A stretch of 14,282 nt of DNA. It comes from Candidatus Stahliibacteriota bacterium (GTDB lineage Bacteria; Hydrothermota; Tepidihabitantia; SM23-42). This document shows positions 1 through 5,747 of this stretch, in pieces. Within the stretch, counting starts at the first letter, position 1, and the number at the start of each line of letters is the position of its first letter. Position numbers and translations under genes: made by a program. The notes beneath the pieces are model-generated. The model was not told the origin of the DNA. It searched no databases and saw only the letters and a program-made list of their open reading frames with translations. The stretch lies in NCBI GenBank assembly GCA_030613445.1, contig JAUWLY010000035.1, positions 1-14,282 of the forward strand, given 5' to 3'.

Positions 1-529
1 CGATAATACCCTGACCTGTATATAAAGGCCATACCTGATCCGCTCTTATCTTTAATACGCCCCACGCAATCTCCCGCGTTATATCCGGCGGCGCAAATGA
101 GTATGGAGGATTATCCAAACTGATTGGTTTGAGATCATAATCCACATAATAAATATCCTCATGCCGGTCGAGGATCTCAATAACTTCTATGCTCGCACGG
201 CAATAAATCGCATTATTGATCCAGAAGGACTTGATATCTGTTACCTTACCCTGTTGCTCCATCTCTCTCAAATACGCAAGTACTTCTCTTTGCTTTTTTA
301 CAGAGAATGCCTGTAATAACTCAGCAACCCGTACCCTTCTCAATTTCCGCGGTAAACCCTGAACCACACTCTTTAATTCATTGACATTCATCTGCTCCTT
401 GAAGACAATATCCACTGGGATCAGCTCTCCAACGTCTTTCATATCCATTACCCGCACTAAATCCGGGCTCATGAGAGCAAAAACCGGCACAATGCCCACA
501 AGTATCAATATCATTAATATTCTTTTCAT
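1..529 (-). CDS. Subtilisin-like serine protease (S8), N-terminal part, runs off left edge
   Basis: Partial gene of 176 codons reading from ATG at 529 to the window edge with no stop. Residues 1-18 (MKRILMILILVGIVPVFA) form a signal peptide. Residues about 20-130 look like an I9-type inhibitor propeptide, ending in WINNAIYCRASIEVIEIL and EDIYYVDYD, the usual last strand before the mature enzyme. Residues 155-176 (AWGVLKIRADQVWPLYTGQG) match the conserved entry to a subtilisin catalytic domain, in which the catalytic Asp motif (V-x-D-T-G) follows within about ten residues. That Asp, the His and the Ser all lie outside the window, so activity cannot be judged. The start is supported by AAGGGGG four bases upstream of ATG. 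It lies downstream of, and co-directional with, the M14 peptidase. Family assignment rests on the propeptide and the WGV...YTGQG junction; a bacillopeptidase F-like protease is the best guess. Confidence 0.8.
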   Translation of the reverse strand, partial: MKRILMILILVGIVPVFALMSPDLVRVMDMKDVGELIPVDIVFKEQMNVNELKSVVQGLPRKLRRVRVAELLQAFSVKKQREVLAYLREMEQQGKVTDIKSFWINNAIYCRASIEVIEILDRHEDIYYVDYDLKPISLDNPPYSFAPPDITREIAWGVLKIRADQVWPLYTGQGII

Positions 530-553
530 AAAACCCCCTTAATTTAGAAAGCT

Positions 554-578
554 AAAGAGAGCTCAGAAGGCTCTTTTT
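554..578 (-). terminator. Hairpin between the M14 peptidase and S8 protease genes, weak terminator candidate
   Basis: A 9-bp stem (554-562 with 570-578, one G-T pair) closes a 7-nt loop. On the minus strand it lies after the M14 stop codon and just before the S8 start, and is followed by a broken T-rich stretch (TTTAGCTTTCT) rather than a clean U-run. It could terminate or attenuate transcription into the protease gene, or be only a repeat remnant. On the plus strand it is followed by a better T-tract, but no plus-strand gene precedes it. Confidence 0.35.
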
Positions 579-604
579 CTTTCTTGTTTTGCCTTTAATA
601 GCCC

Positions 605-640
605 TATTCTGCCTTCTCCTGCCATATTCTGCCTTCTCCT
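605..640. repeat. Tandem direct repeat, two 16-nt copies, 20-nt period
   Basis: TATTCTGCCTTCTCCT occurs exactly at 605-620 and again at 625-640, separated by GCCA. On the other strand it reads as purine-rich AGGAGAAGGCAGAATA units. It lies in the 244-nt gap between the M14 and S8 genes. No coding potential or recognised function. Confidence 0.7.
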
Positions 641-673
641 TTTTAACTTACCTCAAAAGAACTGCCTTTTCTT

Positions 674-741
674 GTTGCTTCGCAACACACGGATTTCCGC
701 AGATTATCAGCCTAAGGCTGGCACGGATGCACACGGATATA
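674..741. repeat. Intergenic ATCCGTG-type repeat interrupted by two 13-nt hairpins
   Basis: Read on the minus strand this region is built of related units (ATCCGTGTGC, ATCCGTGCC, AATCTGCGG, AATCCGTGTG). Two small perfect palindromes sit in it: CAGCC-TAA-GGCTG at 708-720 and GTTGC-TTC-GCAAC at 674-686, each a 5-bp stem with a 3-nt loop. It lies directly downstream of the M14 stop codon. The unit structure is seen directly; that it is a dispersed genomic repeat is inference, since only one copy is present here. Confidence 0.55.
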
Positions 742-773
742 ACTATTTGCCGTTTCATCGATACTCTGCTACT

Positions 774-3029
774 CTATTTAAGTAGTATCGCCTTTTCGGT
801 TTTCTGATAATCGTCCGTCTCCCCTACGGGATTTACAACAAACCTGATAAAGTACACACCGGCTGGCACCCGTCTGCCTAGATCATCACGCGAATCCCAG
901 GAGATAGTAGAAGCAAGAGACAAGAAGCCAGAAGATAGATCAAAAGATTTGATCATTCTACCACTCACATCATAAACACCCAGTGTGCTTTGGCTCTTGG
1001 AGCTTGGGATTTGGAATTTGAGATTCGTAATCTCCCGAAATGGATTTGGGGATACTGATAGACTCGGTATCGTGGAGCGAATCTCAGAATCCGGTGTCTC
1101 AGCAATACCAACGACCACGTCAGCCCTTTCTAAACAGGAATAATCACCCCAGGCCCAGGCATTGTTATATCCCTTAACATAGTAATAAAATTCACCCTCA
1201 GCATGTCCAGTAAACGAGTAAGATGTATCAGTAATGCTCGAAGAAATCGTATTAACGTCAGCAAATAAGCAAACTGGGAACATATCGTCAACATAAAAAC
1301 CACTGTTCAGTACACTGCCATCAGTCATTGAGCGGAACCTGAAATAGACAGACTTACCGACCCAGTTATTCAATGAATATGCTTTTCTCACCCAAGAACT
1401 CTGATTGCCATTAAAACGTGTCGTATCCATATTATACCAGTTTTTTGTATTCTCGGAGACCTCAACGACTGCAACATCATAATTAGTTTCCAGGTTATAG
1501 CGGCACCAGAAAGTAAGTGAATCACCGGTCTGCACAAAATAGGGGTGCGTGGTATGAGCAGCATGATTCATATCATCTATATTTCCCGAAAATAAGCTGT
1601 GTGTGCCAGAATGGGCTTGACTCGTGCTCAATGTAAACCCATTGAGTACCCAGCGGCTCGTGCCCGATTCAAGGTCATCTTCAATAATTGAAGGGTTGGA
1701 TAATTCAACAAGCTCCCATTGTAATGGCTCATTATAAACCGGGTTCTTGGCATGCCAGTAGATCGTGAAATCCTCACCCACTGTACCCAAGGAATAGATG
1801 CTCGGCGGTGGCACCACGGTTCTCACCAATAGCACAATAGAATCGCATATCCCGGCAAGATATTCAAGTGCTTTGAAATTCTGATGAATAATATGGTCGA
1901 GCTGACTCACAGGTTGATAAAACGATGTACCCAGTTCCACGGTAAACGAAAGGTTTGATACACCGCCAACATATCGCGACCAACCATAAAACCAGTCCAC
2001 GGACGAACCACTGACTGGATATATAGTTATCGCAATAGGACCACGATCATAGTATCCACCTCCTAATCGCTGTATTAAATCTGCTGCATTATTACCAAAA
2101 TGGTTGTAGAGGGCTGAATCAGGCGGATGTTCGGCCTTCCAACCCCACGGCCACATGAGCATTTCACCATGGCTATGATAGCTCATATTTGCATTACAGA
2201 AATGATCCTGTACATAAAGTGTCAAGGCCCTGGTTTCATCACCAGAATTGGCATAGGCACCGCAAAAAAGGATACCAGCTGGTCGGTGACTCGCCTTACC
2301 ATTATCAACCGCACCCCACTCGCCTTCGAGTTCTGATGTACAACCTGCATAATTACGATTCGGATCAGTCCCAGTGCTGCCGCCAAAGGGTTCGCGGTTC
2401 TTGCGCCACATATTGCCTGACGGATAATCGTATAAGTAGCCATCAGCATTTATTATCGGGAAGCAGTACAGTTCTGTATTATCAATAATATCAGTAATAT
2501 TGCCTACAGTACCGTATGCTCTAAGCATCGAATCTGCGAAAAACAGTACCGTGGGAATACAAGCCCATTCGCGCGAATGATGGAGACCATCGATCAGAAA
2601 GCCTGGCTCATCGTCTTCTTCAACATGGACATTATCAGATATTTTGACACCGTACATCCAGTTCCCTTGATAGGTCGGGATCGGCAAAGAATCCAGTTTA
2701 CAGATCGAGGGATAATTTTGAACCATCTGCTGCAGACTATCATTGACCTCAGTATAAGATAAATAATCAGCCCGCACCTGCTCTTTAATATGAGCAATAC
2801 TGAAGACGATTATCTCATAAGGCAAGCCTGATCCTCTTATCTGCCCCAAAACATCTTGATCAGCAACAATATCATAGTACTCATTAGCACGCGCACTGGC
2901 AATATCCAAATCATGCTTGGGCGAGATTTTACTCAAATCCTTCCAAGCCGGTGCATAGACTCGAACTATCATATCTTGACTCAGTGCAATGCTTACACAA
3001 ATCAGTAACAAGATAATGATCTTTTTCAT
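774..3029 (-). CDS. Secreted zinc carboxypeptidase (M14) with jelly-roll and C-terminal sorting domain
   Basis: A 751-residue exported metallopeptidase. Residues 1-17 are a signal peptide and about 18-90 a prodomain. The M14 catalytic domain covers about 92-395: zinc motif HxxE at H151/E154 (GLHHSREW), substrate-binding N224-R225 (DPNRNY), third zinc ligand H285 (HSHGEMLMWPWG) and general-acid E365 (TVELGTSF). All key residues are present, so it should be active. Residues about 450-590 form a MAM/immune-inhibitor-A-like beta-sandwich (DDLESG... WVRKAYSLNNWVGKSVYFRF... FYVDDM). Residues about 655-735 are a FlgD-like, T9SS-style sorting domain (LSVSPNPF, VYDVSGR, SWDSRDDLGRRVPAGVYFIR). It probably cleaves C-terminal residues from extracellular peptides at the cell surface; exact specificity is not readable. 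Start ATG is preceded by AAAGGAG. It has its own promoter about 120 nt upstream. Oddity: the sorting domain contains repeat-like segments (see findings). Confidence 0.93.
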   Translation of the reverse strand: MKKIIILLLICVSIALSQDMIVRVYAPAWKDLSKISPKHDLDIASARANEYYDIVADQDVLGQIRGSGLPYEIIVFSIAHIKEQVRADYLSYTEVNDSLQQMVQNYPSICKLDSLPIPTYQGNWMYGVKISDNVHVEEDDEPGFLIDGLHHSREWACIPTVLFFADSMLRAYGTVGNITDIIDNTELYCFPIINADGYLYDYPSGNMWRKNREPFGGSTGTDPNRNYAGCTSELEGEWGAVDNGKASHRPAGILFCGAYANSGDETRALTLYVQDHFCNANMSYHSHGEMLMWPWGWKAEHPPDSALYNHFGNNAADLIQRLGGGYYDRGPIAITIYPVSGSSVDWFYGWSRYVGGVSNLSFTVELGTSFYQPVSQLDHIIHQNFKALEYLAGICDSIVLLVRTVVPPPSIYSLGTVGEDFTIYWHAKNPVYNEPLQWELVELSNPSIIEDDLESGTSRWVLNGFTLSTSQAHSGTHSLFSGNIDDMNHAAHTTHPYFVQTGDSLTFWCRYNLETNYDVAVVEVSENTKNWYNMDTTRFNGNQSSWVRKAYSLNNWVGKSVYFRFRSMTDGSVLNSGFYVDDMFPVCLFADVNTISSSITDTSYSFTGHAEGEFYYYVKGYNNAWAWGDYSCLERADVVVGIAETPDSEIRSTIPSLSVSPNPFREITNLKFQIPSSKSQSTLGVYDVSGRMIKSFDLSSGFLSLASTISWDSRDDLGRRVPAGVYFIRFVVNPVGETDDYQKTEKAILLK

Positions 3030-3146
3030 TGTATCTCCTTTTAATGTTCGCTATATACTCGCATAAACTACTCTAATTTGAATACTGCTAAACCTATATT
3101 TATATAGACTTAAACCTATTTGAACATCCTCCATTCTTTCTATATT

Positions 3147-3174
3147 ATTATAATGCAAATTAAAAATTTGTCAA
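3147..3174 (-). promoter_or_regulatory. Sigma-70-type promoter of the M14 peptidase gene
   Basis: On the minus strand there is a perfect TTGACA (3174-3169), a 16-bp spacer, and a perfect TATAAT (3152-3147). Predicted transcription starts near 3140, giving a leader of about 110 nt that ends in AAAGGAG before ATG 3029. It lies just past the lepB stop codon, so the peptidase can be transcribed separately from lepB. Confidence 0.8.
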
Positions 3175-3196
3175 CCTTGAATGGGCATTGGAAATG

Positions 3197-3910
3197 CTAA
3201 GCGACCCGGCCAATCCTCATAAGCCTGATCGACTTCCACTGCCAGATCTTTATGATATCAAAAAGTGACTTGGCTTCACGACCCAGGTCAAAAGAAAAGT
3301 AAATGAAAAGCGGCTTGCCCTTTAGATTCTTCTTGTGCAAAGGTCCCCAGAATCTTGAGTCCATTGAATTATCGCGGTTGTCACCCATGACAAAAACATA
3401 GTCGTCAGGCACTACGACGGGGCCAAAATTGTCCCTTACGTGAACATTCAAAATGTCATAGAGCTTAGCTTGCTCCCATGTCCTCTGATAAAGCATACGA
3501 TCCAGATTAACCGGCTCATACACATGATAATCCGCGTGCCGGGTATAAGGCTCTGATATTTCTTCTCCGTTAATATACAAGACCTTATTGATGAGCTGCA
3601 CAGTATCACCTTCAATGGCAACACAACGCTTCACAAAATCCCGTTTTTCATAAGGATATTGGAAAACGACAATTTCACCACGCCGGGGCAATCTTCCTGG
3701 AATTAACGGGATTTGACGAACTGAAAATGGAACCGGGATTTTGATACCATAGATAAAACGGTTGACGAGCAAAGCATCACCCACCAACAAGGTTTTCTCC
3801 ATCGAGGGTGTGGGTATTACATATGCCTGCACGAAAAATGCTCTGAGAATCAAAACTACCGCAATAACGATTATCCAGGTTACTATTTCCCGTTTGACCT
3901 TTTCCTTCAT
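3197..3910 (-). CDS. lepB: Signal peptidase I
   Basis: A 237-residue membrane-anchored serine protease that removes signal peptides from exported preproteins on the outer face of the cytoplasmic membrane. One N-terminal membrane helix lies at about residues 10-28 (VTWIIVIAVVLILRAFF region), as in Gram-positive-type short SPases. Family boxes: catalytic S36 in IPTPSMEKTL, catalytic K94 in EKRDFVKRCVAIEGD, and box E at about 176-189 (GDNRDNSMDSRFWG). It has substrates on this very window: the S8 and M14 proteases and the right-edge protein carry signal peptides. The ATG at 3910 has no Shine-Dalgarno and is only 5 nt from a TATAAT, suggesting a leaderless mRNA. No alternative in-frame start lies between it and the membrane helix. 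The M14 gene is downstream but has its own promoter. Confidence 0.95.
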   Translation of the reverse strand: MKEKVKREIVTWIIVIAVVLILRAFFVQAYVIPTPSMEKTLLVGDALLVNRFIYGIKIPVPFSVRQIPLIPGRLPRRGEIVVFQYPYEKRDFVKRCVAIEGDTVQLINKVLYINGEEISEPYTRHADYHVYEPVNLDRMLYQRTWEQAKLYDILNVHVRDNFGPVVVPDDYVFVMGDNRDNSMDSRFWGPLHKKNLKGKPLFIYFSFDLGREAKSLFDIIKIWQWKSIRLMRIGRVA

Positions 3911-3915
3911 AGCAA

Positions 3916-3943
3916 ATTATAATGCGTTTTGCACTGAAGTCAA
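3916..3943 (-). promoter_or_regulatory. lepB promoter, predicted leaderless
   Basis: Minus-strand TTGACT (3943-3938), 16-bp spacer, perfect TATAAT (3921-3916), then only TTGCT before ATG 3910. Normal spacing from the -10 element puts the transcription start on or within the start codon, and no ribosome binding site precedes it. The element is seen directly; leaderlessness is inferred. Confidence 0.72.
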
Positions 3944-4021
3944 TAATGTCATTAATTGCCCTCTTTCAACGCTATCAAGAGAATATCAATTATTAGAAAC
4001 TTGGACAGATTGCTTAATAGC

Positions 4022-4068
4022 TGTAGTTGTCCAATTCATTGGACTGCCCGATAAATCGGACGACTACA
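4022..4068. repeat. REPIN-like element: two inverted GTAG palindromes
   Basis: The 47-nt element has an outer 10-bp stem (4022-4031 with 4059-4068, one G-T pair). It can alternatively fold into two hairpins: GTCCAAT-TC-ATTGGAC (4029-4044, 7 bp) and GCCCGAT-AA-ATCGGAC (4046-4061, one mismatch). Each half, read inward, begins with GTAG followed by its hairpin: GTAGTTGTCC... from the left and GTAGTCGTCC... from the right. The two halves are diverged inverted copies differing mainly by transitions. A GTAG foot plus hairpin, paired head to head, is the known architecture of REP/REPIN elements mobilised by RAYT transposases. No RAYT gene is in the window. Confidence 0.6.
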
Positions 4069-4291
4069 ATTGATTGAATCATGCGTGTTCAGAAGTCACG
4101 CTGGCGCTGTGATTGTTGAAAAGGGAGAGGGTGAGGAAAAGCAAGATGTAGCGGAGAGAACAATATTATACTGAGGATGTTCTCGACAAGGCTACAACAG
4201 TAACTCTTAACTCTTCGAGTAAGTCCCACAGAAGAGGGGCATCGAGAAGTTCATCCACGAAAAGACGTATCCAAGTTTCTGCAATTATATC
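4069..4291. other. Non-coding stretch with two hairpins between the lepB and tRNA promoters
   Basis: Together with the REPIN this makes up most of the 426-nt gap at 3911-4336. No protein gene was recognised. Two small structures are visible: GAGAACA (4156-4162) pairs perfectly with TGTTCTC (4178-4184) around a 15-nt loop, and ACTC-TTC-GAGT (4210-4220) is extended by CTT/AAG (4206-4208 with 4221-4223) across a bulged A. Neither is followed by a U-run. It does not resemble SRP RNA, RNase P RNA or tmRNA as far as can be judged by eye. Confidence 0.4.
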
Positions 4292-4319
4292 TTGACTTGT
4301 CTATGATTATACATAAAAT
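4292..4319 (+). promoter_or_regulatory. Promoter of tRNA-Val and possibly the downstream zinc-ribbon gene
   Basis: TTGACT (4292-4297), 16-bp spacer, TAAAAT (4314-4319). Predicted start near 4326 leaves about 11 nt of leader before the tRNA 5' end. Only 55 nt separate the tRNA from the next ATG and no terminator is evident between them, so the mRNA genes may be read through from this promoter. Confidence 0.65.
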
Positions 4320-4336
4320 AACAAATGCAATTATAT

Positions 4337-4412
4337 GGGCGGTTAGCTCAGCCTTGGTTAGAGCGTCTGCTTGACATGCAGGAGGCCACCCGTTCAAGTC
4401 GGGTACCGCCCA
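4337..4412 (+). tRNA. tRNA-Val (anticodon GAC)
   Basis: A complete 76-nt cloverleaf. The acceptor stem GGGCGGT pairs with ACCGCCC. The D arm is GCTC...GAGC, the anticodon stem TCTGC/GCAGG carries the loop TTGACAT (anticodon GAC, reads GUC and GUU by wobble), and the T arm is ACCCG-TTCAAGT-CGGGT. The discriminator base is A. The 3' CCA is not encoded (TGT follows), so a CCA-adding enzyme is required. Confidence 0.96.
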
Positions 4413-4467
4413 TGTTTTCCCATCGAGGCTGTCTTGGCGAGAAAAACCCATCACAAGGAAAAGATCA

Positions 4468-5184
4468 ATGGAAGACATACTGGATATCCTCATAATTATT
4501 CAGAGACTCGATGATGAAATAAAGGATACGATATCCGAGATAGAACTAATCCCCGCTAAAATTGAAGATTTAGAAAAAGAAAAAAAAGAAGCCGACAATG
4601 CACTTGATGAGAGAATAAGTCGCATCCAAGAGATCCGCAAAACATATAAGATCAAAGAAGGCGACATTGCTGGAAACGAAAGTAAAATAACTAAACTCAA
4701 CAGCCAGACCTTTGCTGTTAAAACCAATGAAGAATATCGCGCAATTCTTAATGAAGTTGATTTTTTGAAAAAAGAAAATGAGAAAACCGAAGACGAAATG
4801 ATAAAACTCCTGGAAGAAGAAGAACAACTGAAGAACTCTGTAGAACAGTTTGAATCTGAAACCAAGGACTTGATCCGTAAAAAGAGCGAGAAAATCGACA
4901 ACACCCATAAGCACAATGAAGAATTGATCGAACATCTAGCCAGACTAAAAGCTGATTTCGATACTCATTTCGATAAGCTCCCCAACGATATTAGCGGGCA
5001 GTATAATAAAATAAGGAAGGTTCGCGGCAATTCGGTCTGTTTGATCCATGATGAAACATGCACGGGATGCTTTGCCAATCTCACACCCCAGTTTCTCAAT
5101 GAACTCAAGAAGAGAAACGAACTACTCTTGTGTGGTAGCTGTGGCCGCATACTAATATACGCTGACCCCGACAAAGACAATTAA
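4468..5184 (+). CDS. Coiled-coil protein with C-terminal C4 zinc ribbon (COG1579, zf-RING_7)
   Basis: 238 residues. Residues 1-180 are an almost uninterrupted, highly charged Lys/Glu coiled coil. The C-terminal 50 residues hold a zinc ribbon with two CxxC knuckles: C198/C201 (ETCTGCFANLTPQ) and C222/C225 (LLCGSCGRILIY). This layout is that of the COG1579 family, whose members fold as a long helical hairpin plus ribbon and are proposed to bind nucleic acid; the biochemical role is not firmly known. A neighbouring RNase HI gene, 18 nt downstream here, is commonly seen with this family. AAGGA lies about 11 nt before the ATG. The reverse strand has long open frames across the coiled coil, but these come from its purine bias. 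Confidence 0.85.
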   Translation: MEDILDILIIIQRLDDEIKDTISEIELIPAKIEDLEKEKKEADNALDERISRIQEIRKTYKIKEGDIAGNESKITKLNSQTFAVKTNEEYRAILNEVDFLKKENEKTEDEMIKLLEEEEQLKNSVEQFESETKDLIRKKSEKIDNTHKHNEELIEHLARLKADFDTHFDKLPNDISGQYNKIRKVRGNSVCLIHDETCTGCFANLTPQFLNELKKRNELLLCGSCGRILIYADPDKDN

Positions 5185-5202
5185 GAAAGCAGACGAACCC
5201 TG

Positions 5203-5667
5203 ATGGCTGCGCAGTCTATCCATCCCTTAGTTGTGTATGTAGATGGTTCATCGCGCGGCAATCCTGGACCTGCCGGCATCGGCATTGCGGTTTTCGCGAG
5301 CGATGATACATCAAAACCAATTGAAGAGATCTCGCGCTACATCGGCATAGCAACAAACAACGTTGCTGAATATGAAGCAATCATTCATGCATTGAGGTGG
5401 TTGATCAAAGCTAAAAAGAAATCCGGCATAATAAAACTCGATTCGGAACTCGCCTACAAACAGATAACTGGTCAGTACCGAGTACGAAAACCCCATATTG
5501 GCCACCAGATAAAAAGAGTCCGACGATTGCAAGAACAGCTTGAAAAAATCTCATTTGTCTTGGTTCCACGTACCGATAATAAAGCTGCAGATCGTCTCGC
5601 TCAACAAGCATCAAAAAAAGTGAAGGTCATCAGGAAATCTTTCAAACAAACCAGATTACTTGAATAG
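5203..5667 (+). CDS. rnhA: Ribonuclease HI (archaeal/Bacillus-type RNase H fold)
   Basis: A 154-residue RNase H-fold nuclease expected to cleave the RNA strand of RNA-DNA hybrids (R-loops, Okazaki primers). The four acidic active-site positions are present: D14 in VYVDGSSRGNPGPAG, E56 in NNVAEYEAI, D80 in IKLDSELA, and D130 in the RTDNKAADRLA motif. The TNNVAEYEA motif and short length match the compact RNase HI group that lacks the basic-protrusion helix of E. coli RnhA. The gene follows the zinc-ribbon gene by 18 nt in the same direction, so the two are probably one transcript. No strong Shine-Dalgarno precedes the ATG; the start is chosen because the beta-1 strand begins only about ten residues later. 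Confidence 0.9.
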   Translation: MAAQSIHPLVVYVDGSSRGNPGPAGIGIAVFASDDTSKPIEEISRYIGIATNNVAEYEAIIHALRWLIKAKKKSGIIKLDSELAYKQITGQYRVRKPHIGHQIKRVRRLQEQLEKISFVLVPRTDNKAADRLAQQASKKVKVIRKSFKQTRLLE

Positions 5668-5678
5668 AAAATCAAAGC

Positions 5679-5710
5679 GCTCGGAAAAAGTATTCGTAGC
5701 TCTTTCGAGC
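5679..5710 (+). terminator. Hairpin after rnhA, weak terminator candidate
   Basis: GCTCGGAA (5679-5686) pairs with TTTCGAGC (5703-5710) with one G-T pair, loop about 16 nt. It lies between the rnhA stop and the trkH promoter. No U-run follows, so intrinsic termination is doubtful, but the position suits the end of the zinc-ribbon/rnhA transcript. Confidence 0.3.
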
Positions 5711-5713
5711 ATC

Positions 5714-5741
5714 TTGACAAGCATTTGAAAAAGAATACACT
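5714..5741 (+). promoter_or_regulatory. trkH promoter, predicted leaderless
   Basis: TTGACA (5714-5719), 16-bp spacer, TACACT (5736-5741), then GATTTA and ATG at 5748. The -35 is perfect and the -10 matches four of six. There is no Shine-Dalgarno before the ATG. With only 6 nt from the -10 to the ATG, the transcript would start at or next to the start codon. Confidence 0.55.
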
Positions 5742-5747
5742 GATTTA

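Noticed and set aside
589..807. Plus-strand 72-codon frame starting MPLIALFCLLLP
   Set aside because: It lies across the tandem repeat, the ATCCGTG element and the end of the M14 gene; no ribosome binding site, and its hydrophobic start comes from pyrimidine-rich repeat DNA.
3762..4073. Plus-strand 103-codon frame over the lepB start and REPIN
   Set aside because: Antisense to conserved lepB codons and ends in the palindromic element; composition is not protein-like.
4251..4493. Minus-strand 80-codon frame
   Set aside because: It runs antisense through the complete tRNA-Val and into the zinc-ribbon gene; no recognisable protein.
4500..4935. Long Ser- and Phe-rich minus-strand frames
   Set aside because: Shadows of the purine-rich coiled-coil gene; GAA/AAA codons read backwards as TTC/TTT.
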